Assembly (NCBI GenBank): GCA_002438625.1
Contig: DJPS01000023.1
Coordinates: 1 to 56,357 of the forward strand
Origin: Christensenella sp. UBA6406
Lineage (GTDB): Bacteria > Bacillota > Clostridia > Christensenellales > UBA1242
Direction of reading: 5' to 3'
DNA length: 56,357 nucleotides
The position numbers were made by a program, and so were the translations under genes. Within the stretch, counting starts at the first letter, position 1. Each line of letters starts with the position of its first letter. The notes beneath the pieces were generated by a model. The model had not been told where the DNA came from. It did no database searches and was given only the letters and a program-made list of their open reading frames with translations. Below, one piece after another: positions 1-9,031 of this stretch.

Positions 1-208
1 TTTTTTAAAAAAAATTAAAAAATCTTTAATATTTTGCAACATTCACCCCAAAAGCGCCACAATTTTAAACAGTTTCATTTATATTTGTTTAATAAGTGGG
101 CTTGTAATCCAATAAATAGTATAAATTATAAAAAAATAGGGAAAATAATTCTACAATTAAATTATTTTACCTATTATTTTCAATTTATTGACCCATTAAG
201 ATATAATT

Positions 209-598
209 CTACTTTTCTTCTTTTTTATCATTACTTGCGATCTCAGTTTTTAATCCAAGTTCTTCTGCAAATAATTCTGCATTATCTTTTTCATCAATAG
301 CATAAACTGATGCTAAATCAATACTCATAAAACTTTCTTTGCCTTTTTCACCTGTTTTAATTAGAGCGACTTTTGAGCCATCTAGTGCATCTCTAATTTC
401 AACAATTTCGCCATACACGCCTGCAAAAGTTTTAACTTTAACCCCCACTGTCAATTTTGACATTAAATTTTGAGTTTCTTGTGTATATTTACCTTTTCTT
501 AAAACGCCCATAACCAAAGATGCAACAACAATCACAAGCAAAATAGCAGGTAAAATCCAATTAGAAAAACCTGTGTTTGCAAATAATAAGTTTGACAT
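209..598 (-). CDS. yajC: Preprotein translocase subunit YajC
   Basis: YajC is the small single-span membrane partner of the SecDF complex and assists Sec-dependent protein export. The 129-residue product has one hydrophobic segment at about residues 12-33, followed by a basic patch (RKGKY) and the family core VGVKVKTFAGVYGEIVEI at about 52-69, the equivalent of the usual GDxVxTxGGixGxV. The charged tail ends in KKEEK and makes it slightly longer than typical (85-115 aa). The start is set by an AAGGAGAG ribosome site a few bases before the ATG and by a consensus promoter at 654-682. The next gene leftwards would normally be secD, but only about 200 AT-rich bases remain before the window edge and I cannot assign a gene there. 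Confidence 0.93.
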   Translation of the reverse strand: MSNLLFANTGFSNWILPAILLVIVVASLVMGVLRKGKYTQETQNLMSKLTVGVKVKTFAGVYGEIVEIRDALDGSKVALIKTGEKGKESFMSIDLASVYAIDEKDNAELFAEELGLKTEIASNDKKEEK

Positions 599-653
599 AA
601 TTCTCTCCTTTATAAATTTATTTAAGTTTATTTTTCTTCAACTTCAATTAATA

Positions 654-682
654 ATTATATATGCAAAAATTAATTTTGTCAA
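654..682 (-). promoter_or_regulatory. Consensus sigma-A promoter of yajC
   Basis: On the minus strand a perfect -35 TTGACA (677-682) and a perfect -10 TATAAT (654-659) are separated by exactly 17 bp. Transcription should start about 49 nt before the yajC ATG, leaving room for the AAGGAGAG ribosome site. This makes yajC the first gene of its own transcript even though tgt lies just upstream on the same strand. Confidence 0.85.
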
Positions 683-753
683 AAGAAAATAGGTCTTTTT
701 TCAACTTTTTGCAAATTTAGCATAATTTCAATACTATATTTATTTAATTTTCA

Positions 754-1890
754 TTATTCAACATTAAATTCAGTTAAAAATTTTGGGTTGTACTTTGTAT
801 AAAATTCTTTTCTAAAAGTTAAGAACCTATCTTCTATTATGCTTTGCCTTATATCTTCCATAAGTTTAAGTAAAAATCTTAAATTATGAATAGACAAAAG
901 CCTTGCACCTAAAATCTCATCAGCATTAATCAAATGCCTTAAATAAGCTTTTGTATAATGCTTGCAAGTGTAACAATCGCATTCATTATCCAATGTTGTA
1001 AAATCTTCTTTATATACCGCATTTCTTACAACTACTTTTCCTTTTGATGTGAAGGCAGTTCCATTGCGTGCTATTCTTGTTGCTAAAACACAATCAAACA
1101 TATCAATGCCACGATACACGCCTTCAATTAAATCTTCTGGCGTTCCAACACCCATTAAATAACGTGGCATATTTTCTGGATAATGCGGTTTCATTACATC
1201 CATAATATGAAGCATTAAATCTTTCGGTTCTCCAACAGAAAGTCCACCAATGGCTATACCGCATTTTGCGTATGGAATAGATTCTTGCAAACTTTCTAGC
1301 CTTAAATCATCAAAGAATGCACCTTGCACAATAGGAAACAGCATTTGCTTTTCATTTTTTTGAGCGTCGTAGCACCTTTTTAGCCAATTAATTGTTCTAT
1401 CCTTCGCTTTTCTTGCTTCTTCATAAGTTACACCATACTCACTGCAATGGTCAAACGCCATAATAATGTCAGCACCTAAAGCATTTTGAATTTCCATATC
1501 ATATTCTGGTGTTATTTTATATTTTGCTCCACTTAAATGTGAACGGAACTCAACACCATCTTCTGTTATCTTTCTTAAATCAGATAATGAAAAAACTTGA
1601 AAGCCACCACTATCAGTAAGGATTGGTCTATCCCAATTCATAAATTTATGCAATCCGCCTGCTTTTTTAACGATTTCATGACCTGGTCGCAAAAACAAAT
1701 GATAAGTGTTTGATAAAATTATTTGTGCACCTATATCTTTTAATTCTTCTGGCGTCAACGACTTAACCGTTGCTTGCGTTCCTACTGGCATATAAATTGG
1801 GGTTTCTATTTCTCCATGTGGAGTTTTTAGCTTACCCACCCTTGCACCGCTTTGTTTACATATTTTTTCTACTTTGTATTCAAATTCCAT
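754..1890 (-). CDS. tgt: Queuine tRNA-ribosyltransferase (tRNA-guanine transglycosylase)
   Basis: Tgt exchanges guanine-34 for preQ1 in tRNAs with GUN anticodons, the entry step of queuosine formation on tRNA. All signature elements are visible in the 378 residues: DSGGFQV with the general acid/base Asp93, the GGLSVGE loop near 215-221, the nucleophile Asp266 in FDCVLATR, and the zinc site Cys304, Cys306, Cys309 and His335 with the spacing known from the Zymomonas enzyme. Length is normal. Its neighbour queA makes the next modification step, so the two form a pathway pair. The ribosome site (AAAGAGA) is weak. The tRNA-Asp(GUC) and tRNA-Tyr(GUA) encoded in this window are predicted substrates. 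Confidence 0.97.
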   Translation of the reverse strand: MEFEYKVEKICKQSGARVGKLKTPHGEIETPIYMPVGTQATVKSLTPEELKDIGAQIILSNTYHLFLRPGHEIVKKAGGLHKFMNWDRPILTDSGGFQVFSLSDLRKITEDGVEFRSHLSGAKYKITPEYDMEIQNALGADIIMAFDHCSEYGVTYEEARKAKDRTINWLKRCYDAQKNEKQMLFPIVQGAFFDDLRLESLQESIPYAKCGIAIGGLSVGEPKDLMLHIMDVMKPHYPENMPRYLMGVGTPEDLIEGVYRGIDMFDCVLATRIARNGTAFTSKGKVVVRNAVYKEDFTTLDNECDCYTCKHYTKAYLRHLINADEILGARLLSIHNLRFLLKLMEDIRQSIIEDRFLTFRKEFYTKYNPKFLTEFNVE

Positions 1891-2016
1891 ATTTTATTCT
1901 CTTTAAATTATTCCTTATTTTATATATCTTAAATCTAACCATAGTTAATTGCTTTTAAAGAACAGAGCAGTTAATACTTAATTATACAATTTTATTATCT
2001 TCGCATCTCCAGCATT

Positions 2017-3057
2017 TTAAGGATGGATAAACGTAGCATCGCCAAAACTGAAAAATCTATATTTTTCTTTTACTGCTAAATTGTAAATTTTCATAGTGTT
2101 ATCAATCCCACAAAAAGCACTAACAAGCATTATTAGCGTGCTTTCGGGTAAATGGAAATTTGTAATTAATGCATCTACAATTTTAAATTTATAAGATGGA
2201 TAGATAAATATATTAGTGTATCCACTACCTGCCACAAGCACACCATCTTGTGTTGAAGCACTCTCAAGTACTCTAACACTTGTGGTTCCAACAGCAACAA
2301 TTCTTTGACCATTTTTCTTTGCATTATTTATTATTTCACATTCTATTTCGCCTATTTGATAATATTCACTATGCATTGTATGTTCTAAAATGTTGTCCGC
2401 TTTAACAGGTCTAAATGTACCAACACCTACATGTAAAAGCACCTCAACAATTTTCACGCCTTTTGCTTTAATTCTTTCTAATAACTCAGTTGTAAAGTGC
2501 AATCCAGCAGTTGGAGCAGCGGAAGAGCCTTCATCCTTAGCATAAACTGTTTGATATCTCTCAATTTTTGTTTCATTATTTTTTATATAATGAGGTAGTG
2601 GCATTGTTCCAACCTTATATAAAATCTCTTCAAAAACGCCATTAAAAATAAACTCTACAACTCTTGCACCATAATCGCCATCTTCAACAATCTTACACGA
2701 CAGTTCATCACTAATCTTTATTAAGCAACCAACTTTCGCCCTTTTTGCGGGTTTGACAAGGACTTCCCAATGAGTTAAATCAATTCTTTTTTGCAATAAT
2801 ATTTCAATTTTTGCACCCGTATCAATTTTTTCACCAAATAACCTTGCAGGCAACACTTTCGTTTTATTTACAACTAAAATATCGTTTGGTTTTAAATAAT
2901 CAATAATGTCATAAAAATGTTTATGCGCAACTGTGTCGTTTGTTTTATCGTAAACTAAAAGCCTTGATGAATCTCTTGGTTCAACGGGTTTTTGTGCTAT
3001 CAACTCTTCGGGTAATTCATAATAATAATTGTGTTTATTATATATATCTTTTTCCAT
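2017..3057 (-). CDS. queA: S-adenosylmethionine:tRNA ribosyltransferase-isomerase
   Basis: QueA transfers and isomerises the ribosyl moiety of SAM onto preQ1-modified tRNA, giving epoxyqueuosine. The 346-aa protein shows the family's N-terminal block (LPEELIAQKPVEPRDSSRLL), the DILVVNKTKVLPARLFG segment, SSAAPTAGLHFT, HVGVGTFRPV, and the C-terminal TNFHLPEST and FSFGDATFI blocks. Length is standard. The ATG (3055-3057) directly abuts the ruvB stop codon (3058-3060), so its ribosome site (AAAGG) lies inside the ruvB 3' end and translation is probably coupled. It sits between ruvB and tgt, the common Firmicute order ruvCAB-queA-tgt-yajC. Confidence 0.97.
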   Translation of the reverse strand: MEKDIYNKHNYYYELPEELIAQKPVEPRDSSRLLVYDKTNDTVAHKHFYDIIDYLKPNDILVVNKTKVLPARLFGEKIDTGAKIEILLQKRIDLTHWEVLVKPAKRAKVGCLIKISDELSCKIVEDGDYGARVVEFIFNGVFEEILYKVGTMPLPHYIKNNETKIERYQTVYAKDEGSSAAPTAGLHFTTELLERIKAKGVKIVEVLLHVGVGTFRPVKADNILEHTMHSEYYQIGEIECEIINNAKKNGQRIVAVGTTSVRVLESASTQDGVLVAGSGYTNIFIYPSYKFKIVDALITNFHLPESTLIMLVSAFCGIDNTMKIYNLAVKEKYRFFSFGDATFIHP

Positions 3058-4101
3058 TTAATCTTCAACCTTTATATCGTTTAATTGTTTCTCTTTTTCA
3101 CTTGATAGTTGCTTTCCTAAATGCTTGTACGCAATAGGCATTGCAACTCTACCACGTGGTGTCCTTGCTATAAATCCTAATTGAAGAAGATATGGTTCAT
3201 AAACATCTTCAATGGTAACGGCATCTTCACCAGATGACGCTGATAATGTATCCACGCCAACGGGTCCACCATCAAACTTATCTATCATTATGCTCAATAT
3301 TCGCCTATCCACAAAATCAAGCCCAAGTTCATCCACTTCCATTCTGTCTAGTGCTTCATCTGTAAGTGCCTTATCTATTTTTCCTGAACCCTTAACATCT
3401 GCATAATCCCTAATTCTCTTTAAAAATCTATTTGCAATTCTTGGCGTCCCACGGCTTCGTTTTGCAAGCTCTAAGGATGCATCACTTGTAATATCAATTT
3501 TTAAAATTTTCGCACTTCTTTCAATTATTGTTGCTAAATCCTTTGGGTTATAAAGCTCCAATCTTTCTATTATTCCAAACCTATCTCTAAGTGGAGATGT
3601 TAGCATTCCCGCTCTTGTTGTTGCACCAATAAGTGTAAATGGTTTTAATTTTAATCTCATACTTCTTGCTGATGGTCCTTTACCCACAACAAAATCAAGT
3701 GCAAAATCTTCCATTGCTGGATATAGAATTTCTTCAACATTTCTATTAAGCCTATGAATCTCATCGATAAATAACACATCATTAGCATTTAAATTACTTA
3801 GTATGGCAGCCAAATCGGCAGCGTGTTCAATGGCGAGGCCAGAAGTGATTTTTATTTGCGTTCCTAATTCGTTTGCTATAATGTGTGATAGTGTGGTTTT
3901 ACCAAGACCTGGTGGACCATAAAGTAAAACATGGTCAAGTGCTTCACCTCTTTTTTTTGCGGCTTGAATGTATATGCCCAAATTTTCTTTAACTTTATCT
4001 TGCCCAATGTATTCGGAAATATTTATAGGTCTTAATGATTGCTCTATATCTCCATCACTTGCATTTTTTGTGCTTGCGACAAATCTGTTACTCTCTATCA
4101 T
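3058..4101 (-). CDS. ruvB: Holliday junction branch migration ATPase RuvB
   Basis: RuvB is the hexameric AAA+ motor that pumps DNA through the RuvA-bound Holliday junction. The 347-aa product carries RPINISEYIGQDKVKENL, the Walker A loop GPPGLGKT (about 62-69), the Walker B FIDEIHRL (about 111-118), the sensor segment ATTRAGMLTSPLRDRFG, and the C-terminal winged-helix domain ending with GFIARTPRGRVAMPIAYKHL. Length is typical. The gene follows ruvA after 23 bp and overlaps nothing. An AAGGAG lies 15 nt upstream of the ATG, rather far, so translation may rely partly on coupling to ruvA. Confidence 0.98.
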   Translation of the reverse strand: MIESNRFVASTKNASDGDIEQSLRPINISEYIGQDKVKENLGIYIQAAKKRGEALDHVLLYGPPGLGKTTLSHIIANELGTQIKITSGLAIEHAADLAAILSNLNANDVLFIDEIHRLNRNVEEILYPAMEDFALDFVVGKGPSARSMRLKLKPFTLIGATTRAGMLTSPLRDRFGIIERLELYNPKDLATIIERSAKILKIDITSDASLELAKRSRGTPRIANRFLKRIRDYADVKGSGKIDKALTDEALDRMEVDELGLDFVDRRILSIMIDKFDGGPVGVDTLSASSGEDAVTIEDVYEPYLLQLGFIARTPRGRVAMPIAYKHLGKQLSSEKEKQLNDIKVED

Positions 4102-4124
4102 TTATATCAACTTAAACTCCTTGC

Positions 4125-4724
4125 TTACTTTCCTATGCTTCTTAAACTATCTTGCAAAAGTTCTTCAACCGTAGTATTATCTTTATAATTCAATTTTGCA
4201 ACCTGCATTGCCTCGCCTTTATTTAGCCCTAGCGAAACCAAAATTTCACATACTTCATTTATCATGCTTTCATTATATTGTGTATTTGATAGAGGTATAT
4301 CACTATCCATAGCATACCCAAAGGCATCAATTTTATCTTTTAATTCAACTATTATTCGTTCTGCCGTTTTTTTACCACAACCTTTAACTTTACTCAACAT
4401 ACTTATATCAGCACTTATAATCGCTATACCTAAATCGTTTAATCTTATTCCACTAAGAATTTGTAATGCCATTTTAGGACCTACACCACTTACGGAAATT
4501 AAATCTAGGAACATCCTTTTTTCTTCTATTGTTGCAAAACCATACAAACTAACACCATCTTCTCTAACTTGAAAATATGTAAATATTTTTACTTCTTCAC
4601 CTTCATTTGGTAAACCGCATAAGGTGTTGTTTGATATATTTATTTCGTAACCTATTCCATTATTGTCTACAACAATATATGGCTCTTTTTTTATTTCTAA
4701 AATTCCTTTTATATAGTTAAACAT
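4125..4724 (-). CDS. ruvA: Holliday junction DNA-binding protein RuvA
   Basis: RuvA tetramers clamp the four-way junction and recruit RuvB. The 199-aa sequence begins MFNYIKGILEIKKEPYIVVDNNGIGYEI (OB-fold domain I), continues with the helix-hairpin-helix segments VSGVGPKMALQILSG and VKGCGKKTAERIIVELKD (about residues 70-135), and ends with the flexible linker and domain III, EVCEILVSLGLNKGEAMQVA, which binds RuvB. A weak AAGGAT ribosome site precedes the ATG. It lies 24 bp downstream of ruvC and 23 bp upstream of ruvB, so ruvC-ruvA-ruvB probably form one transcript from the ruvC promoter. Confidence 0.97.
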   Translation of the reverse strand: MFNYIKGILEIKKEPYIVVDNNGIGYEINISNNTLCGLPNEGEEVKIFTYFQVREDGVSLYGFATIEEKRMFLDLISVSGVGPKMALQILSGIRLNDLGIAIISADISMLSKVKGCGKKTAERIIVELKDKIDAFGYAMDSDIPLSNTQYNESMINEVCEILVSLGLNKGEAMQVAKLNYKDNTTVEELLQDSLRSIGK

Positions 4725-4748
4725 TTTTAAACTATCCTTGTATTTATT

Positions 4749-5243
4749 TTAAACTTTATTGCTATTTAAAACATTATTTGTTTGTAAATGACATATAGCA
4801 ACAGCCAAAGCATCGGCAGCATCATCTGGTCGTGGCAATTTTTCAAGCCCCAAAATTGCTTGAACCATTAATTGCATTTGCTTCTTTTCCGCTCTCCCGT
4901 TCCCTGTTATTGCTTGTTTTATTTGTAAAGGTGTATATTCATATAATTCATCCATTTTTTGCTTACACGCTAGCAAAATCACACCCCTTGCCTGTGCAAC
5001 TTTAATGCCTGTAGTTATGTTCGTATTAAAAAACAATTCTTCTATTGCTACGGACTCGGGTTTATAGGTTTCAATAAGGTGAATAATTGAATCATATATT
5101 TCTTGCAATCTTTCCGTTATACCATTTTCTTTTGATGTTGATATAACACCATAATCAATTACATTATAAACACCGTAACTTCCACTTTCTATCACACCAA
5201 AACCAACAATTCCATATCCAGGGTCAATACCTAAAACAATCAT
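4749..5243 (-). CDS. ruvC: Holliday junction resolvase RuvC
   Basis: RuvC is the dimeric endonuclease that cuts Holliday junctions symmetrically. With the start chosen here the protein has 164 residues, the family norm, and begins MIVLGIDPGYG with catalytic Asp7. The second acidic residue is in VAIEELFF and the C-terminal acidic pair in RPDDAADALAVA. The reading frame stays open for 33 more codons upstream, but that extension (beginning MCLVTLICF) has no counterpart in the family and crosses the promoter. No Shine-Dalgarno precedes the ATG. Instead a -10 TATACT lies seven bases before it (see 5251-5279), so I infer a leaderless message. It heads ruvC-ruvA-ruvB. Confidence 0.95.
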   Translation of the reverse strand: MIVLGIDPGYGIVGFGVIESGSYGVYNVIDYGVISTSKENGITERLQEIYDSIIHLIETYKPESVAIEELFFNTNITTGIKVAQARGVILLACKQKMDELYEYTPLQIKQAITGNGRAEKKQMQLMVQAILGLEKLPRPDDAADALAVAICHLQTNNVLNSNKV

Positions 5244-5250
5244 AGTAAAT

Positions 5251-5279
5251 AGTATAATAAAAAATTGCAAATTAGTCAA
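5251..5279 (-). promoter_or_regulatory. ruvC promoter, predicted leaderless start
   Basis: The -35 TTGACT (5274-5279) and the -10 TATACT (5251-5256) are separated by 17 bp on the minus strand. Only seven bases (5244-5250) separate the -10 from the ruvC ATG, so transcription should begin at or next to the A of the start codon. No ribosome-binding sequence fits in between. Confidence 0.7.
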
Positions 5280-5305
5280 GTGTTTGAAAGTATGTTTGCG
5301 ATATA

Positions 5306-5319
5306 TTTCACCAGTGAAA
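5306..5319. repeat. Perfect palindrome upstream of the ruvC promoter
   Basis: TTTCAC-CA-GTGAAA is a 14-bp inverted repeat with 6-bp arms, lying about 26 bp upstream of the ruvC -35 box. It does not match the Firmicute LexA box (CGAAC-N4-GTTCG type). It could be an operator, but nothing else in the sequence supports a regulator. Confidence 0.35.
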
Positions 5320-5340
5320 CAAATTAATGTAACCAGACAC

Positions 5341-5391
5341 AAAAAACTTTACAGATTAATCATTATTATAAATTTGTCCGTAAAGTTTTTT
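5341..5391 (-). terminator. Rho-independent terminator of pepF
   Basis: Long inverted repeat: the left arm 5341-5355 pairs with the right arm 5377-5391 over 15 bp with one G-U pair, around a 21-nt loop. Read on the minus strand it ends in a run of six T, as expected for a terminator after the pepF stop codon at 5425. The A-run and T-run are symmetric, so it could also work on the other strand. It isolates pepF from the ruvC promoter just downstream. Confidence 0.8.
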
Positions 5392-5424
5392 TACTTATAA
5401 CTAAATTTACTATGAAATACTTTA

Positions 5425-7341
5425 TTACTTTTCTTGTGGAATTTGTTTTATAACACTTTTTTCTTTATGCTCTTTTTTTGCTTGCACAAAAGATTTTGAG
5501 TCTCCACTTTTTTTTAGTTTATCCACAGTCCTACTTCTCATTTGCTTTAATTCTACAAGGGTATCTAATTCATTTAGCATTTCATTCATCTCATTAAACA
5601 TTACTTCAAATGGCTTACCATCACTTAAATCAATACCCATTTCTCTTACTTGCTCATCAGGAAAACTGCTAGAACCCTTGCTTAAAAATTCCAAATATTT
5701 TGCCTGCATTTCTTTATCGCCTTTTAAAATTTTTGAAGCTATTAAATAGGCACATGTAAAACTTGTCGCATAATTAAATACATAGTACGTATAGTACATA
5801 AAATGATAAATTTCAATAAAGCTTATACCTTTTTTAAACTTCTCCATATCGACACACTTATCAAACGCTTTACCATTATACTTTTGTAATAATTCATACC
5901 ATTTTCCACATAGAATGTCTATTGTTATTGGCTCGCCTTTTTCAGCAAGCCCATACGCAAAGTCCTCAAACTCCGTGTAAAGCGTTTGCGTTATCACTGT
6001 ACCAATGAAATTATCAAGCAACTTTTCTAAATAATAGATTTTTTCATCTATATTATTTGTATGTTCTAACATATAACGAGAAAGTAAAAACTCGTTTATT
6101 GTACTGGCTATTTCAGCTGTATAAGTATAACAACCCGCATTTGGTCGTGTTTGTTTTTTTAATGTGTAATTAAAATTTACTGCGTGTCCAAACTCGTGTG
6201 CCAAAGCACTTAAACTATCAATGTCATAATTTTGTTGCATAAATACATAAGGTTGTTTCATTGAATAATCAAATGTTGCAAATGTTCTATCACCCTTTCC
6301 ATCTTCGGCATATAAATCAAACCAATGATTGTCTACTGCAATATCAACATTTTTAACATATTCTTCACCAAGTGGCAACAACACTTTCTTTAATATTTCA
6401 AGTTGTTCTTCTATTGAATATTTCTTTTCAATCCCTTTAACCGTAGGTATATATGAATCAAAAGAATAATATTCTTTAAAGCCCAAAGCACGCCTTCTTA
6501 TTGAGTGGAACTTCTCCTTAAAGTCCAAATTTTGATTTACAACCCTTAATAATGAATGATAAACATCTTCAGGTATTTTTTCGCTTTCTAGTGATGCAGA
6601 AAGAACAGAATCGTATTTTCTTATTTTTAAATCAGCACAATCAGCCTTCAATTTGTAGATATAAGCCGTAATTGCAGAATTTGCAACATCACTTAATGCT
6701 TCAATGCTATTATACGATGCTTGTTTTCTAACTTCCCTATCTTCATTAGTTAGGAATGTTATTAGGTTTGCATTTGTTAATTTCTCTTCTTTTCCATTTA
6801 CAATTACAGGTTTAAATTTTCTATCTCTTTCCATTGCTTGCCTATATACTTCGCTATAACCACCAAGTGAAGATGATACAAGTGCAAAAATATTTTCTTC
6901 TTCTGTGCTTAAAACATGTTTTCTTGAATCTTTCACCCTTGTTAATTTAATTTTATAATCACTGAACGCAAGGTCATTTATACATTCTGCTAAATACCCC
7001 TCAGTTTGTTTTGACAACTCTGTCATAAGTGGACTCAATTTAATATTCATTTGTTCACCAAATAAATCTATAACATCAGCACGTTTTGCTATTTCTTCAT
7101 CATTTTTGTCCAAATCTTGCTTACAAAAAATATACATCTCTGGTTTTTCCAAATCTAAAAACATCTTAGTTTGTAGTTGTAAATATTCTAATAAAAACTT
7201 CTTATCACTCAATTTCCCAGCAAATTTATCAAATGCATTTTTATATAGTGATTTTTTATTCTCAAAATCCTTATCAAATTCTTCTAAATTTTTATAGTAA
7301 CGACTTAAATCCCATTTAAATCTATCATCTTTTTCTTCCAT
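5425..7341 (-). CDS. pepF: Oligoendopeptidase F (M3 family metallopeptidase)
   Basis: PepF is a cytoplasmic zinc endopeptidase of the M3B family that degrades oligopeptides, roughly 7-17 residues long. The zinc motif HEFGH is at about residues 382-386 (SALAHEFGHAVNF), followed by the third ligand region TAEIASTINEFLLS. The aromatic YYTYYVFNYATSF segment near the C-terminus is also typical. At 638 aa it is some 35 residues longer than most PepF proteins. The excess is a lysine-rich tail (KLKKSGDSKSFVQAKKEHK) with no recognisable fold. A good CAGGAG ribosome site fixes the start. The gene seems monocistronic, with a weak promoter at 7376-7406 and a strong terminator at 5341-5391. Confidence 0.95.
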   Translation of the reverse strand: MEEKDDRFKWDLSRYYKNLEEFDKDFENKKSLYKNAFDKFAGKLSDKKFLLEYLQLQTKMFLDLEKPEMYIFCKQDLDKNDEEIAKRADVIDLFGEQMNIKLSPLMTELSKQTEGYLAECINDLAFSDYKIKLTRVKDSRKHVLSTEEENIFALVSSSLGGYSEVYRQAMERDRKFKPVIVNGKEEKLTNANLITFLTNEDREVRKQASYNSIEALSDVANSAITAYIYKLKADCADLKIRKYDSVLSASLESEKIPEDVYHSLLRVVNQNLDFKEKFHSIRRRALGFKEYYSFDSYIPTVKGIEKKYSIEEQLEILKKVLLPLGEEYVKNVDIAVDNHWFDLYAEDGKGDRTFATFDYSMKQPYVFMQQNYDIDSLSALAHEFGHAVNFNYTLKKQTRPNAGCYTYTAEIASTINEFLLSRYMLEHTNNIDEKIYYLEKLLDNFIGTVITQTLYTEFEDFAYGLAEKGEPITIDILCGKWYELLQKYNGKAFDKCVDMEKFKKGISFIEIYHFMYYTYYVFNYATSFTCAYLIASKILKGDKEMQAKYLEFLSKGSSSFPDEQVREMGIDLSDGKPFEVMFNEMNEMLNELDTLVELKQMRSRTVDKLKKSGDSKSFVQAKKEHKEKSVIKQIPQEK

Positions 7342-7375
7342 ACTTGCTCCTGAAGTTTTGCTTTTTACTTAATTC

Positions 7376-7406
7376 ATTATACTTTGAATTATGGTATAAA
7401 AATCAA
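7376..7406 (-). promoter_or_regulatory. Possible pepF promoter
   Basis: A perfect -10 TATAAT (7376-7381) is preceded by TTGATT (7401-7406), but the spacer is 19 bp, longer than the 17 bp seen for other promoters in this window. I rate it as plausible only. Confidence 0.4.
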
Positions 7407-7422
7407 CTTTTGCCAATCTTTT

Positions 7423-8901
7423 CTACCATTCTATGTCATCATTATTTAAAAATGTAGGTTCACTTGTTACTGATATGCGAAGTAACTTTAAAATTCGCTC
7501 TTCCTTTGCCGATAGAATATAACTTGAATGTAGATCACACCCTTTTAGCTCTTCCAACTTTTGCAACGCTATTGTTGCATCTTTATCATAATTTGAACAA
7601 ATTGATAATGCAACTAAAACATCTTCAATAGACAAAGATTTAACATTTGTATCAAAAGTTTTAGCTTTAAGATCTAAAATAGGCATAAATATTTTATTGT
7701 CTATTATAATCTTCTCATCATCAATCTGTGCTAAAAATTTAATAGCATTTAGGATGCAAGCACTTGTCGCACTTATTATATTTTTCATCTTACCATGCAC
7801 AATTTCGCCAGTTTTCAACCTTAAACTTACAACAGGCAACATGCACTCATTTGTAACTTTTTTATTTTCAATAGCGATAATCCGTTCTTCTTCTTTAAGA
7901 CCCGCCTTGCTCATTAGCATTTTTAATCTTTCCAAAGTTTCAGCGTCAATTTGTCCCTTTACAAATTGAACTTTGCCAATCATATAACGCCTTATAATCT
8001 CTTCTTCACTAGCCTTTCTTACAATTTCGTTGTTGCAAATAGCAAAGCCAGCCTTATTTACACCCATATCAGTCGGTGACTTGTAATCACTCTTTCCGCT
8101 TATCTTTTCTAAAATTTTCTTTAGAACAGGAAACAACTCCAAATCTCTATTGTAATTAACAGCATTTTCTCCATATGCTTGAAGATGATAAAAATCAATC
8201 ATATTCACATCTTTTAAATCTGCCGTTGCACTTTCATATGCTATGTTCACTGGGTTATCTAGTGATAAATTCCATATAGGGAAAGTTTCAAATTTTGCAT
8301 AGCCAGCTTTTACGCCCCTTTTATATTCGTGATAAAGCTGACATAAACAAGTTGCAAGTTTTCCACTAGCTGGCCCTGGTGCAGTTACCACAACCACAGG
8401 CTTTGTAGTCTCAATATATGGGTTTTTACCATAACCTTCTTCACTAACAATCGTATCTACATCATCAGGATACCCCTTTGTGAATGTGTGAAAATAAACA
8501 CGCTCACCTTTGCACTTTAATTCATTAGCGAACTTATCAACTTGTGTCTGTCCTTCATAAAGTGTTATTACAACAGCACTCACATAAAGCCCGCAATTCC
8601 TAAGCCTATTCATAAGTCTGAACACTTCCTGACTATAACTAGTCCCATAATCTGCACGTATTTTATTCCTTACAATATCCTTTGAACTTATGCAAAATAT
8701 AATTTCACTTTTATCTTTAATCTTTTCTAACACTTTAATTTTTGCATCAGGCTGAAAACCTGGCAAAACTCTTGATGCATGTAAGTCATCAAACAATTTA
8801 CCACCAAATTCAATATATATTTTATTAAATTTTTTTGTTCTATTTAATATTTCTTTGCTTTGAAGTTTTATATATTTTGCATTATCAAACCCATCTATCA
8901 T
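7423..8901 (-). CDS. UPF0371 / DUF1846 family protein
   Basis: This is a full-length member of the conserved UPF0371 (DUF1846) family, which is widespread in Firmicutes and has solved structures but no agreed function. Recognisable family stretches are the N-terminal GFDNAKYIKLQSKEI and FGGKLFDDLHASRVLPGF, the glycine-rich VVTAPGPASGKLATCL near residues 175-190, and KYxAFETFPIWNL-like and YESATADL segments (here GYAKFETFPIWNL and AYESATADL). No signal peptide or membrane span is seen, so it is cytoplasmic. The frame could begin one codon earlier at a TTG, but the ATG at 8901 has AGGAG eight bases upstream, giving 492 aa. It lies between pepF and a HIT protein without obvious functional linkage. 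Confidence 0.88.
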   Translation of the reverse strand: MIDGFDNAKYIKLQSKEILNRTKKFNKIYIEFGGKLFDDLHASRVLPGFQPDAKIKVLEKIKDKSEIIFCISSKDIVRNKIRADYGTSYSQEVFRLMNRLRNCGLYVSAVVITLYEGQTQVDKFANELKCKGERVYFHTFTKGYPDDVDTIVSEEGYGKNPYIETTKPVVVVTAPGPASGKLATCLCQLYHEYKRGVKAGYAKFETFPIWNLSLDNPVNIAYESATADLKDVNMIDFYHLQAYGENAVNYNRDLELFPVLKKILEKISGKSDYKSPTDMGVNKAGFAICNNEIVRKASEEEIIRRYMIGKVQFVKGQIDAETLERLKMLMSKAGLKEEERIIAIENKKVTNECMLPVVSLRLKTGEIVHGKMKNIISATSACILNAIKFLAQIDDEKIIIDNKIFMPILDLKAKTFDTNVKSLSIEDVLVALSICSNYDKDATIALQKLEELKGCDLHSSYILSAKEERILKLLRISVTSEPTFLNNDDIEW

Positions 8902-9031
8902 CAATCCATCTCCTAAACTTTTTCATTACTTACATTAAAATTGAATTTATTAAGTTTTAAGCATTTTTAGCGGTTATTTTTATTAAATTGTTTAAATTCT
9001 TTACAATTATTTATCAACCACAAAAAGACCA

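Noticed and set aside
1..208. A minus-strand frame starting with ATG at 40-42 and open to the left edge, where secD might be expected
   Set aside because: Only 14 codons are visible, they are Phe/Lys-rich in a poly-A/T stretch, no ribosome site is well spaced, and nothing resembles SecD.
3212..3406. Ser/Thr-rich open frame on the plus strand inside ruvB, and similar plus-strand frames across the minus-strand genes
   Set aside because: They are antisense to strongly conserved genes, lack ribosome sites and show biased, non-protein-like composition.
5244..5342. N-terminal extension of ruvC (33 codons)
   Set aside because: No counterpart in RuvC proteins, and the sequence contains the promoter and the palindrome upstream.
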